A DNA stretch of 64,000 bases from Streptomyces sp. Y2F8-2. GTDB lineage: Bacteria > Actinomycetota > Actinomycetes > Streptomycetales > Streptomycetaceae. Positions within the stretch are counted from its first letter, which is position 1, and every line of letters starts with the position of its first letter. The position numbers were made by a program, and so were the translations under genes. Location: the NCBI RefSeq assembly GCF_014905555.1, contig NZ_BNGS01000005.1, forward strand, positions 186,001-250,000, in the 5' to 3' direction. The notes beneath the pieces were generated by a model. That model did no database searches. It worked only from the letters and a program-made list of their open reading frames with translations, and was not told where the DNA came from. This document shows, one piece after another, positions 37,321 to 45,850 of the stretch.

Positions 37321-38264
37321 CCGACCGACCCAGGCTGAGCATCGGCCTGCCCGTCTACAACGGCGAGGAGTACCTGGCCGAGTCGCTCGACGCCCTGCTC
37401 GGCCAGACCTACGAGGACTTCGAGCTGGTCGTCTCCGACAACGCCTCGACCGACGGGACCGAGGACATCTGCCGCAAGTACGCCGCGCAGGACTCCCGCA
37501 TCCGGTACCTCCGGCTGCCCCGGAACGTCGGCGCCACACCGAACCACAACTACGTGTTCACCCAGTGCCGCGGCGAACTGTTCAAGTGGGCCTCGCACGA
37601 CGACCTGTACGCTCGGGACCTGCTGCGGCGCTGCGTCGAGGCGCTGGACGAGCGGCCGGACGTGATCCTCGCTCACGCCGACCAGGCGGTCATCGACGGC
37701 GACGGCCAGGTGAAGGTCCCGTACGAGTACACGCTCGCCACCGACTCACCGCACGCCCCGGAGCGCTTCCGCAGCATGCTGTTCGAGCCCGGCGGTGACG
37801 ACTTCTACGGGGTGATCCGGGCCGACGCACTGCGCCGGGTGAAGCCGATGGACAGCTACCACCACGCGGACCGCACGTTCGTCGCCGAGATCGCCCTGCA
37901 GGGGCGCTTCCACCAGGTGCCGGAACTGCTGTACTTCCGCCGCGACCACCCCACTCGCGCGGAGCGGGCGAACCCGAGCAAGCGCGCCCGGTGCGTCAAC
38001 CTGGACCCGCGCCGGGCGGGCCTGCTGCACCCGACGCCCCGGCTGCTCGCCGAGTACGTCTGGGGATTCGCCTCGGCGATCCGGCGTGCCCCGTTGTCCG
38101 CGGCCGACCGGCGCGCGTGCTACCGCCACCTGGCCGCGTGGATGACCAGCCGGGTCCGGCCGGGCGCCGGTGAGCGGGTCGAGGACCGCGCCCCGGTCGA
38201 CCCGGCCAAGCTCACCGTCTCCGTCGACGCCCTCGTCGCCGGCCGTGAAGGGCGGCGGGCATGA
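37317..38264 (+). CDS. Family 2 glycosyltransferase
   Basis: 315 residues. GT-A fold with IGLPVYNGEEYLAESLDALLGQTYEDFELVVSDNASTDGTEDICRKYA at the N-terminus and the DxD-like metal motif ASHDDLYARDLL near residue 98. The C-terminal part is short and has no membrane helix, so it is a single-transfer enzyme rather than a synthase. Together with the two GT4-type enzymes and the priming transferase it implies a repeat unit of about four sugars, if each enzyme acts once. Confidence 0.9.
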   Translation: MTDRPRLSIGLPVYNGEEYLAESLDALLGQTYEDFELVVSDNASTDGTEDICRKYAAQDSRIRYLRLPRNVGATPNHNYVFTQCRGELFKWASHDDLYARDLLRRCVEALDERPDVILAHADQAVIDGDGQVKVPYEYTLATDSPHAPERFRSMLFEPGGDDFYGVIRADALRRVKPMDSYHHADRTFVAEIALQGRFHQVPELLYFRRDHPTRAERANPSKRARCVNLDPRRAGLLHPTPRLLAEYVWGFASAIRRAPLSAADRRACYRHLAAWMTSRVRPGAGERVEDRAPVDPAKLTVSVDALVAGREGRRA

Positions 38265-39487
38265 AGACCGCGACACGTGTGGGGGTGTTCGGCCTGCTCG
38301 GATCCGGCAACCTCGGCAACGACGGGTCGCTGGAGGCCGTGCTCGGGTACCTGCGCGCCGAGCACCCGGAGGCGGTCGTGGACGCGCTGTGCGGCGGACC
38401 CGAGGCCGTGACGACCCGGTTCGGGATCCCCGCCACGCGCCTGCACTGGAACCGCGCGGAGTACCGGACCGCGTCACGTGCGGGCGCGATCGCGGCGAAG
38501 GGTCTGGGCAAACTCGTCGACGTCTTCCGCACCGCCGCCTGGGTGCGCCGGCACGACGTGGTGATCGTGCCGGGCATGGGCGTCCTGGAGGCCACGCTGC
38601 CGCTGCGGCCGTGGGGCTTCCCGTACTCGCTGTTCCTGCTCTGCGCGAGCGGCCGACTGCTCGGCACCCGGGTCGCGCTGGTCGGCGTCGGCGCCGCCGA
38701 GATCGGCAACCGGCCCACCCGGGCCCTGGTGCGCTGGTCGGCGCGGCTGGCCGCGTACCGGTCGTACCGCGACGCCCAGTCCCGTGACGCGATGCGGGCG
38801 ATGGGCGTGGACACCGCGCGCGACGAGGTCTACCCGGACCTCGCGTTCTCCCTGCCGACGCCGGAGCCGAGCGCGCCCTCGGGCTCGCCGGGCCCGGTCT
38901 GCGTCGGCGTCATGGACTTCCACGGCGGCAACGACGACCGTGCCCGGGCCGAGGAGATCCACCGGCGCTACCTCGACGGGACGATCCGGTTCGTCCGCGC
39001 GCTGGTCGAGGAGGGCAGGCCGGTCCGGCTGCTCACCGGCGACCAGTGCGATGCCGCGGTGGTCGACGCGATCCTCGACGCGGTGGACTCGCCGCTGGTC
39101 ACCGCCGCCGAGCCGGCCTCCCTGGCCGACCTGATGAAGGAGATGACGGTTGCCGACACCGTGGTGGCGGTCCGGTACCACAACCTGATCTGCGCGCTGA
39201 AGACCGGCACGCCGGTGCTCGCACTCAGCTATGCGGCGAAGAGCGACGCGCTCATGGACCGGATGGGCCTTGGCGCGTACTGCCACCCGGCGCGCGAGGT
39301 CGACGCCGACCGGCTGCTCGAGCAGTTCCGGGCGCTGGAGAAGCGATCGGCCGAGCTGCGGCGGACGCTCGCCGAGCGGAACCTGGCCGCCGCCCGGCAA
39401 CTCCAGGACCAGTTCACCGCGTTGACCGCCGCCCTGTTTCCGGCGCCCGGCCACGCTCACCCCCACACCCTGCGGAAGGCTTCATGA
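38261..39487 (+). CDS. Polysaccharide pyruvyl transferase family protein
   Basis: 408 residues. The N-terminus GVFGLLGSGNLGNDGSLEAVLGYLRAEHPEAVVDALCGGP and the C-terminal segment ADTVVAVRYHNLICALKTGTPVLALSYAAKSDALMDRMGLG are signatures of the PS_pyruv_trans family (CsaB/WcaK/ExoV). These enzymes transfer pyruvate from phosphoenolpyruvate to a sugar hydroxyl pair, giving an acidic ketal. It overlaps the GT2 gene and the epimerase gene (ATGA each). The polymer is therefore probably further charged by pyruvylation. Confidence 0.88.
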   Translation: MKTATRVGVFGLLGSGNLGNDGSLEAVLGYLRAEHPEAVVDALCGGPEAVTTRFGIPATRLHWNRAEYRTASRAGAIAAKGLGKLVDVFRTAAWVRRHDVVIVPGMGVLEATLPLRPWGFPYSLFLLCASGRLLGTRVALVGVGAAEIGNRPTRALVRWSARLAAYRSYRDAQSRDAMRAMGVDTARDEVYPDLAFSLPTPEPSAPSGSPGPVCVGVMDFHGGNDDRARAEEIHRRYLDGTIRFVRALVEEGRPVRLLTGDQCDAAVVDAILDAVDSPLVTAAEPASLADLMKEMTVADTVVAVRYHNLICALKTGTPVLALSYAAKSDALMDRMGLGAYCHPAREVDADRLLEQFRALEKRSAELRRTLAERNLAAARQLQDQFTALTAALFPAPGHAHPHTLRKAS

Positions 39488-40035
39488 AAGCGACCGAAGT
39501 GCCGGAGATCGCCGGCGCGTACCTGTTCGAGCCGACCCCGTACGCCGACGAGCGCGGCTTCTTCTGCCGCACCTTCGACGCCGACGTGGTCCGCTCGGTG
39601 GGCCTCGACCCGCACGCCTTCGTCCAGGACAGCGTCTCCCGCTCGGTCCGGGGCGTGCTGCGCGGCCTGCACCTGCGCTCCGGCGCCGGCGAGGCCAAGC
39701 TGGTGCGGTGCTCGTACGGGAAGATCTTCGACGTCGTCGTGGACCTGCGCCCGGAGTCGGCGACGTACCTGGGCCGGGCCTTCTTCGAGCTGTCCGGCGA
39801 GACGCAGACGACCGTGTACATCCCGGCGGGGTGCGCGCACGGCTTCCAGGCGCTGACCGAAACCGCCGACACCTCGTACCGTATCGACCGCCCGCACGAT
39901 CCGGCCGAGGACGTGACGATCGCCTTCGACGACCCGGAGCTCGCCATCCCCTGGCCACTGCCGGTCACATCGATGTCCCAGCGGGACCGGGAGGCGCCGA
40001 GCCTCGCCGAGGTCCTGAAGCACAAGGAAGGGTGA
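39484..40035 (+). CDS. dTDP-4-dehydrorhamnose 3,5-epimerase-like protein (RmlC family)
   Basis: 183 residues, the usual size of RmlC cupins. Core motifs are GFFCRTFDADVV, the catalytic-His region RGVLRGLHLR, KLVRCSYGKIFDVVVDLRPES and VYIPAGCAHGFQALTETAD. It epimerises C3 and/or C5 of a 4-keto-6-deoxy nucleotide sugar. No rmlA, rmlB or rmlD gene is in the operon, so it more likely serves the branched sugar made with the nearby C-methyltransferase, or uses dTDP-4-keto sugar made elsewhere. Confidence 0.88.
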   Translation: MKATEVPEIAGAYLFEPTPYADERGFFCRTFDADVVRSVGLDPHAFVQDSVSRSVRGVLRGLHLRSGAGEAKLVRCSYGKIFDVVVDLRPESATYLGRAFFELSGETQTTVYIPAGCAHGFQALTETADTSYRIDRPHDPAEDVTIAFDDPELAIPWPLPVTSMSQRDREAPSLAEVLKHKEG

Positions 40036-40042
40036 AGTCGGC

Positions 40043-41407
40043 TTGGACACCGAACAGTTCCGACTGCCCCGGTCGCGGGCGGCGAACGAGCGGCTGCACG
40101 CCCTCATCCCCGGAGGCGCGCACACCTACGCCAAAGGCGACGACCAGTACCCCGAGAACCTGGCCCCGGTCATCAGCCACGGACACGGTGCCCACGTGTG
40201 GGACATCGACGGCAACCGCTACGTCGAGTACGGCTCCGGCCTGCGGTCGGTCAGCCTCGGCCACGCCCACCCGCGCGTGCTCGAGGCGGTACGGAGGGAA
40301 CTCGACCGCGGCAGCAACTTCGTCCGGCCGTCCATCGTGGAGGTGGAGGCCGCGGAACGCTTCCTGGCCACGGTGCCGACCGCGGAGATGGTGAAGTTCG
40401 CGAAGAACGGCTCCGATGCCACCACCGCCGCGGTGCGTCTCGCCCGCGCCGTCACCGGGCGTCCGCGGGTGGCCATCTGCGCCGACCATCCGTTCTTCTC
40501 CGTCGACGACTGGTTCATCGGCACCACGCCGATGTCCGCCGGCATTCCGGCGGCGACCACCGAACTGACCGTGGCGTTCCCGTACGGGGACCTTGCCGCC
40601 ACGGAGGAGTTGCTCACCCGGTACGAGGGCGAGGTCGCCTGCCTGATCCTCGAACCCGCCTCCCACTCCGAGCCTTCCCCAAGCTCTCAACTTCGCTCGA
40701 GCAGGGGAGACCCCACTCCCGGATACCTCGCCGGCCTGCGCGAGCTGGCCGACCGGCACGGCTGCGTGCTGATCTTCGACGAGATGATCACCGGCTTCCG
40801 CTGGTCCGAGGCGGGCGCTCAGGGTCTGTACGGCGTCGTCCCCGACCTCTCCACGTTCGGCAAGGCGCTCGGCAACGGGTTCGCCGTCTCCGCGCTGGCC
40901 GGGCGCCGCGATCTGATGGAGCGGGGCGGGCTGCGTCACTCCGGCGACCGGGTGTTCCTGCTGTCCACCACGCACGGTGCGGAAACGCACTCCCTGGCAG
41001 CCGCGATGGCGGTGCAGGCCACCTACGTCGAGGAGGGCATCACGGCGCGGCTGCACGCCCTGGGCGAGCGGTTGGCCGCCGGTGTCCGCGACGCCGCGGC
41101 CGGCATGGGCGTCGGCGAGCACATCGTCGTCCGGGGCCGGGCCAGCAACCTGGTCTTCGCCACCCTCGACGAGAACCGGCAGCCGTCGCAGCAGTACCGC
41201 ACCCTGTTCCTGCGCCGGCTCCTCGCGGGCGGGGTGCTGGCCCCGTCGTTCGTGGTGAGCAGCGCGCTCAGCGAGGCCGACATCGATCACACCGTCGACG
41301 TGGTGGCCCAGGCATGTGCGGTGTACCGGAAGGCACTGGACGCCGGTGACCCCACCCCCTGGCTGGCCGGGCGACCGGTGAAGCCGGTGTTCCGCCGCCT
41401 GGCGTGA
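40043..41407 (+). CDS. PLP-dependent aminotransferase of the glutamate-1-semialdehyde aminomutase type, with in-frame insertion
   Basis: 454 residues from TTG 40043. Class III fold: GGAHTYAKGDDQYPENLAPVISHGHGAHVWDIDGNRYVEYGSG, the FAKNGSDATTAAVRLARA phosphate loop, IFDEMITGFRW (the PLP Asp) and STFGKALGNGFAVSAL (PLP-binding Lys). It is clearly a paralogue of HemL used on sugars rather than for haem. About 14 residues (SPSSQLRSSRGDPT) between LEPASHSEP and PGYLAGLREL are encoded by a palindromic element. It closes the operon; the next gene converges from the other strand with no gap for a terminator. Confidence 0.87.
   Translation: MDTEQFRLPRSRAANERLHALIPGGAHTYAKGDDQYPENLAPVISHGHGAHVWDIDGNRYVEYGSGLRSVSLGHAHPRVLEAVRRELDRGSNFVRPSIVEVEAAERFLATVPTAEMVKFAKNGSDATTAAVRLARAVTGRPRVAICADHPFFSVDDWFIGTTPMSAGIPAATTELTVAFPYGDLAATEELLTRYEGEVACLILEPASHSEPSPSSQLRSSRGDPTPGYLAGLRELADRHGCVLIFDEMITGFRWSEAGAQGLYGVVPDLSTFGKALGNGFAVSALAGRRDLMERGGLRHSGDRVFLLSTTHGAETHSLAAAMAVQATYVEEGITARLHALGERLAAGVRDAAAGMGVGEHIVVRGRASNLVFATLDENRQPSQQYRTLFLRRLLAGGVLAPSFVVSSALSEADIDHTVDVVAQACAVYRKALDAGDPTPWLAGRPVKPVFRRLA
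40673..40714 (-). repeat. Palindromic element inside the aminotransferase gene
   Basis: On the minus strand this reads GGGGTCTCCCCTGCTC, a short middle (GAGCGAAGTT), then GAGAGCTTGGGGAAGG. Both ends match those of the element at 35387, in the opposite orientation. CCCC/GGGG and GCTC/GAGC arms let it fold. It keeps the reading frame of the host gene. Confidence 0.65.
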
Positions 41408-41409
41408 CG

Positions 41410-42096
41410 TCAGCGACGCTCCAGCCGACCGGCGTCGGCCGTGCGAACGGCCCGCCGGTCGGCCGCACGGTCGACCAGCCATGCGGTCGCCGGTACCACC
41501 GCCAGTGCGGTGCACCAGCCGCCGAGGACGTCGGTCGGATAGTGCGCGCCCAGCGCGACCTGCGCCCACCCCATCGCGGCGCCGGCGACCAGCGCCGCAG
41601 CGAGCACGAGTGACATGCCGGCCGCCTTGCCGAGGCCGAGCCGGCCGGTCGTGGGCAGCGCCGCCGTGAGCGCGAGCGCGGTGAAGAAGGCGGTGTGCCC
41701 GCTCGGGTAGGACAGATTGTCGGCGCCGTGGATGGTCCGTCCCACCACGTGCTTGAGCAGTGTCGCCGTCCCCACGCTCATGCCGACGCCGACAACGGCG
41801 AGCACCGCGGCACGAGGACGCCGAAGCAGCAGGCACCCCGCCACAGCGGCCACGATCACCATCGCCGATCCGGCAGGCTCCCCCAAGAAGTCCAGGGTCA
41901 GAGCGACATACCGCCACGGGGGCCGCACACTGTCCGCGGTCGGCCGGACGATCCACCGGTCCACCCTGCCGGGCTCGCTGTGGCCGGCGTACAGGACGCC
42001 GAGCACGCAGACCACCAGCGCGGCGAGGACCGCGATCGGCCCGAGCCACGTGCGCAGCGACCGGGGCAGCACCGCCGGCGCCGACCGGCCGGTCAC
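41410..42096 (-). CDS. PAP2-family membrane phosphatase
   Basis: 228 residues starting at GTG 42096, with about six membrane helices. The three-part PAP2 phosphatase signature is present: LKHVVGRTIHG (motif 1), SYPSGHTAFFTALAL (motif 2) and GAHYPTDVLGGW (motif 3). Such enzymes dephosphorylate undecaprenyl diphosphate or related lipid phosphates. Placed two bases from the end of the polysaccharide operon, it is well suited to recycling the carrier lipid, although it is read from the opposite strand and need not be co-regulated. Confidence 0.88.
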   Translation of the reverse strand: MTGRSAPAVLPRSLRTWLGPIAVLAALVVCVLGVLYAGHSEPGRVDRWIVRPTADSVRPPWRYVALTLDFLGEPAGSAMVIVAAVAGCLLLRRPRAAVLAVVGVGMSVGTATLLKHVVGRTIHGADNLSYPSGHTAFFTALALTAALPTTGRLGLGKAAGMSLVLAAALVAGAAMGWAQVALGAHYPTDVLGGWCTALAVVPATAWLVDRAADRRAVRTADAGRLERR

Positions 42097-42749
42097 ACGC
42101 CCACCGCGTCCGGTCGACCTGCGGCGGTTTGCTCCGGGCCCTCTTGAAGACCGCCCGGCCCGCTTTCGGTGACCTTCCTCGCACCGAGGGCCAACCGGCC
42201 GCCCACCTGGTGGCCCGCGCCGCGTCCCCCTCCGTGGCGGCGGTCGAGCCGAACACCCCGCTCATGACCGAGACGGGGGAAACCCCGCACACCGTCGCAG
42301 ACCATCCGGCAGATGCGATACACCTCCCCCTTCGATCGGCGCCGTTGACGCCATGTCACCCGCCGCTGCCGCGATGCCGCGCCCGGAATCAGTCGCTGCC
42401 TGCCACCCTGCCCAACACTGCGGTCACGGCAAACCGCCGTCGGACGGTCCGCGTGTCAACACTCTGGCACAGCGTCCGCCGTCCTGGCTTCGAGACGCCT
42501 CAACGCGGGGCTGCAGACGCCACCGGCCCGCCGGACCATCCGCTCCCCCACACGTCGGCGCACTGCAAGGCCCTGCGGGCCCGTCCCCGACTCCAGCTCC
42601 GGGTGGAGTTGCCGAGGGCCGTCCACAGCTGCACCTTCGAGCCGTTGGCCTCCGCGGCGTCCCGGTCGTTCAGGGCGAGGTCGGGGACGTTCCCGTGAGG
42701 TTCGCGTCCTGCAGATCGTCATCCGGCCTTGGCCGCGCGGCCGGCCGCG
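42097..42749. other. Gene-poor stretch with a possible lectin-domain remnant
   Basis: No intact gene. On the minus strand around 42590-42695, the frame reads NVPDLALNDRDAAEANGSKVQLWTALGNSTRSW when translated in two adjacent pieces. It recalls ricin-type lectin repeats of the form LDxxxxSTADGAKVQLW..QQW. It has no start and runs into a frame without similarity, so it is at most a fragment. The rest holds the presumed promoter of the PAP2 gene, near 42100-42330. Confidence 0.35.
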
Positions 42750-43160
42750 TCAGGTGCCGAGTGCGGCGCGGAGGGTGCCGGCCATCAGATCGATGGCCTG
42801 CTTCCCGGCCGCCACCGGGCCGGTGTGGGTGAAGTAGTGGTCGACGCCCTCGAAGACACGGTGGGTGACCGGTACGCCGGCGGCCTCCAGGGCCTTGGCG
42901 TAGGCGTCGCCCTCGTCGCCGCAGGCGGTCGTTCTCCGCGGTGATGACCAGATGATCTGGAGCCGAGGGGCGAAGGTGCCGCGATCCCGGGCCGTACGGC
43001 AGACCGCGACGGTCAGGGTGGCCCCGGCGCTGTGTCCGCCCACGGCGAGTCGCGAGCCGTCCCAGTGGTGGGCGGGGCCGTTCGCAGCGACCCATGCGGT
43101 GACGTCGTACGCCTGGGTGACGGGTACGGGGAACTGCCGCTGCGGGGCGACGGGCTCGCC
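42750..43160 (-). pseudogene. Alpha/beta hydrolase (HSL-type esterase) remnant
   Basis: The C-terminal part of an HSL-family esterase survives: VAPQRQFPVPVTQAYDVTAWVAANG, the nucleophile elbow LAVGGHSAGATLTVAV (GxSxG) and FEGVDHYFTHTGP with the catalytic His. Between them, LQIIWSSPRR jumps to DEGDAYAKALEAAG, while another frame carries LVITAENDRLR. This means roughly 60-70 residues are missing and the frame shifts around 42935-42965. The N-terminal oxyanion HGGG region is also absent upstream of about 43160. Non-functional. Confidence 0.75.
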
Positions 43161-43312
43161 CCTCGTCGCGCAACGGGCAGGCAGTCCGCCGCAGCCCGCC
43201 GCATGCGGATGGCACGCGGGAGCTGCGGCGGCCTGCCTGTCGCGTCCGGGCCGTGCGGAGCCCCAAGTCCCGAACCGCAGACGCCCGGTCCGGGCCGTGG
43301 CGGACGAGCCGG

Positions 43313-43858
43313 TCAGCAGCCGCCGCAGTTGTAGTAGAGGACGTCCCAGTGGCTGCCCTCGTCGGTGTAGACGTTCCCGGAACCGGACGTCCACATCGGG
43401 TAACCGTCGCCGCGCAGGCCGGAGTAGCTGAAGTAGGTCTTGATGTAGTTGCCGATGCAGGTGTACTTGCTGTAGTCGAGCTTGTAGCCGTTCCAGTGCG
43501 AGTACGTGCCGCTGGCGTGGCCGGTCTCGGTGCCGCCGGTGATGTTGAGCGCGCAGCCGCTGGCCTTCTTCAGGGTGACGGCGCCCTGAGCGGTGGCGAG
43601 GTTGAGCTGCTCGAACGACGTGCAGGTGGAGTTGTTGCGGTTCGTGCAGTTGCCGGAGGAGGACCAGGTGATACCGGCGCTGCGGAACATGCTCTCCGCC
43701 TGGGCCTGGGTCAGCTTGGTGACGGCGTACGCGTTGTCCGACGAGGCCAGGCCCACTCCGGGCGCGAAGAGCACCGTGAGGACGAGGGCCAGGATGCCGG
43801 CCACGACCCGGGCGCGCGGTCGCGGCCGAAGGCGGAACTGGGCGGCGGGACTGCTCAT
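43313..43858 (-). CDS. Secreted protein with LAS-metallopeptidase-like motifs
   Basis: 181 residues from ATG 43858 (GGAGG upstream). An Arg-rich start and hydrophobic helix (about 20-40) form a signal peptide cleaved near ASS/AYA. The mature part starts VTKLTQAQAESMFRSAGITW and carries several Cys. The segment GHASGTYSHWNGYKLD contains SHxxGxxxD, and near the C-terminus EGSHWDVLYYNC supplies ExxHW. Together these recall the zinc site of LAS/M15 peptidases (SxHxxGxAxD plus ExxHxH), which cut peptidoglycan peptides. Family proteins seem common in actinomycetes as secreted proteins of unknown role; the peptidase reading is an inference. Confidence 0.65.
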   Translation of the reverse strand: MSSPAAQFRLRPRPRARVVAGILALVLTVLFAPGVGLASSDNAYAVTKLTQAQAESMFRSAGITWSSSGNCTNRNNSTCTSFEQLNLATAQGAVTLKKASGCALNITGGTETGHASGTYSHWNGYKLDYSKYTCIGNYIKTYFSYSGLRGDGYPMWTSGSGNVYTDEGSHWDVLYYNCGGC

Positions 43859-44241
43859 TCGGATTCCTCCTGCTGATGCCGACGAGGGTGTGCAGGTGGC
43901 GCAGAAGGGAGTGTGGCGGAGGCTACACGCGTCCACCAGTAGGCGTACGTGTACGCGTCAACAGGTGGGAGGTGTCCGGGGCCCCGGACCGCTGTCGCCG
44001 CCTCCCGTCGGGCGCGGTCCGTCATGGGCAGGACCGGGGTCCCCACGCCGGCCGAGGGATCAGGGCCGGTGCCGACGGCCCGGCCACGAGCCGCTTGGGA
44101 AGAGCCGAGCGGCCCGGTCTGCACGGACGGTCGAGGCCGTCCACTGCCGGGCCCCACGGGGGGGCTGACCGGGGACCTTCACCAAGGGCGGTCATTGTGA
44201 CGGCCGAACCGAAGGTGCACCGAGCCGGCGGAGGGCACAGA
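43859..44241. promoter_or_regulatory. Divergent promoter region of the secreted protein and the kinase
   Basis: 383 bases without a gene. It holds the palindrome GCGTACgtGTACGC (43943-43956), with a further ACGCGT copy 15 bases to its left and GCGT to its right, about 90 bases before the secreted-protein start. This is a plausible operator. The rest is GC-rich sequence with no other clear element. Confidence 0.4.
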
Positions 44242-45819
44242 GTGTCGGACAAGGGGTGGCTCGTCGCCGGCCGGTACCGGCTCACCGAGCGGATCGGGCG
44301 TGGCGGCATGGGCACCGTGTGGCGCGCCGAGGACGAGGTCCTGGGCCGCCAGGTCGCGCTCAAGCAGCTGCACGAGCCGCCCCACCTGTCGCCCGACGAG
44401 GTCGCGACCCTGTACGAGCGCACCCGCCGCGAGGCCCGCAGCGCGGCCCGGGTCGTTCATCCCAACGTGGTCGTCGTCCATGACGTCGCGGAGGAGGACG
44501 GGCGGCCCTGCATCGTCATGGAGTACGTTCCCGCGCTCACGCTCGGTGAGCTGCTCAGGGACGGCCGTACGGTCCCGGCCGAGGCGGCCGCCCGCATCGG
44601 CCTCGGCATGATCGCCGCCCTCAGGGCCGCGCACGCGGCCGGTGTGCTGCACCGTGACGTCAAGCCGGGCAATGTCCTGCTCGGTACCGAGGGTCGGGTG
44701 GTCCTCACCGACTTCGGGATCGCGACGACGGTCGGCACGTCGACGCTGACGAGGACCGGCGAGATGGTCGGGTCCATCGACTTCATGGCCCCGGAGCGGA
44801 TCCGCGGGAAGAAGCCGGGCCCGGCGTCCGACCTGTGGTCGCTGGGCGCGACGCTGTACCAGGCGGTGGAGGGACGGCCGCCGTTCCGCCGGGACACCGC
44901 GGTGGAGACGGCGTACGCCATCGCCGCGGACCCCTTGGCGCCCATGAAGCACGCCGGGGCCCTGGAACCGCTGATCCAGGCCCTGCTGTACAAGGAGCCC
45001 GGCGAACGGCCGTCGGCGGAACAGACGGAGAGAGCGCTGCGCACCGCCTTGTCCGGGGCGCCGACCGAGGTGCTCGCGGCGGCGCCCAAGCAGAGGCACA
45101 CGGGGAGCACGGCTGCCGTCGCCGCCTCATCCGGCGGCCACGAGCACGACGCGGACCCGGAGGCGGGGATGGCCTCCACCGGGGCGGCGGCGTCCACCCG
45201 GGCCGGCAGCCGTGAGCGGTCCGGGGGCCGGAGAGGCAAAGTTCTCGTGTCCGTGGCGGTGGCCGTCGCGGCGGTGGGTGCGGCCACGCTCTACGCGACC
45301 TCGCAGCAGTCGCAGCACGCTGCGCACGCGCCCGACGCCCGGAAGACCCGCCGCGCCACCACGGCAACCGATGCCCCGTCGCCCGTGCCTGCCGGCTACC
45401 ACCAGGTCAGGGACGAACGGCTCGGCGTCTCCCTCCCCATTCCGGACGGCTGGAGGGCCGGTCCGCGCACCGGTGACGAGGTCACCTACACCGACCCGAC
45501 GGGTCTGGCCGGCATCACGATCGGCACGGTGGACCCCGCGGGGGCCAACCCCGAAGCGCACTTCCTGGACATCGAGACGAACACGAAGGCCAACTGCCCG
45601 ACGTACCGGAGGCTGCGTATGCAGCAGACGACGTTTTGCGGGGAACCTGCGGCCGTGTGGGAGTTCACCTTCAAAGGCCGCGTCCGCGCTTTCCGCGCCG
45701 TCGATCTGGGTTACGGCCGGGAGTACGACATCTACCTCTCGGCTCCGGACGCGAAGTGGGACGCCTATCGGCCCGTCTTCGACCACGCTCGAGACGGATT
45801 CACCGCGACCGGTTCCTGA
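44242..45819 (+). CDS. Membrane Ser/Thr protein kinase (PknB-like)
   Basis: 525 residues from GTG 44242, chosen because GGAGGG lies six bases before it; GTG 44197 is an alternative. The kinase domain (about residues 12-270) has IGRGGMGTVWRAED (P-loop), VALKQL (ATP Lys), HRDVKPGNVLL (catalytic loop), DFGIAT and APERI, all intact. A low-complexity linker leads to one membrane helix (about 333-353) and an extracytoplasmic domain of about 150 residues (YHQVRDERLGVSLPIPDGW...). There are no PASTA repeats, so the sensed signal is unknown. Confidence 0.9.
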   Translation: MSDKGWLVAGRYRLTERIGRGGMGTVWRAEDEVLGRQVALKQLHEPPHLSPDEVATLYERTRREARSAARVVHPNVVVVHDVAEEDGRPCIVMEYVPALTLGELLRDGRTVPAEAAARIGLGMIAALRAAHAAGVLHRDVKPGNVLLGTEGRVVLTDFGIATTVGTSTLTRTGEMVGSIDFMAPERIRGKKPGPASDLWSLGATLYQAVEGRPPFRRDTAVETAYAIAADPLAPMKHAGALEPLIQALLYKEPGERPSAEQTERALRTALSGAPTEVLAAAPKQRHTGSTAAVAASSGGHEHDADPEAGMASTGAAASTRAGSRERSGGRRGKVLVSVAVAVAAVGAATLYATSQQSQHAAHAPDARKTRRATTATDAPSPVPAGYHQVRDERLGVSLPIPDGWRAGPRTGDEVTYTDPTGLAGITIGTVDPAGANPEAHFLDIETNTKANCPTYRRLRMQQTTFCGEPAAVWEFTFKGRVRAFRAVDLGYGREYDIYLSAPDAKWDAYRPVFDHARDGFTATGS

Positions 45820-45850
45820 ATCCGCGGCCGGCCGGTGAGTGCGGGACGGC

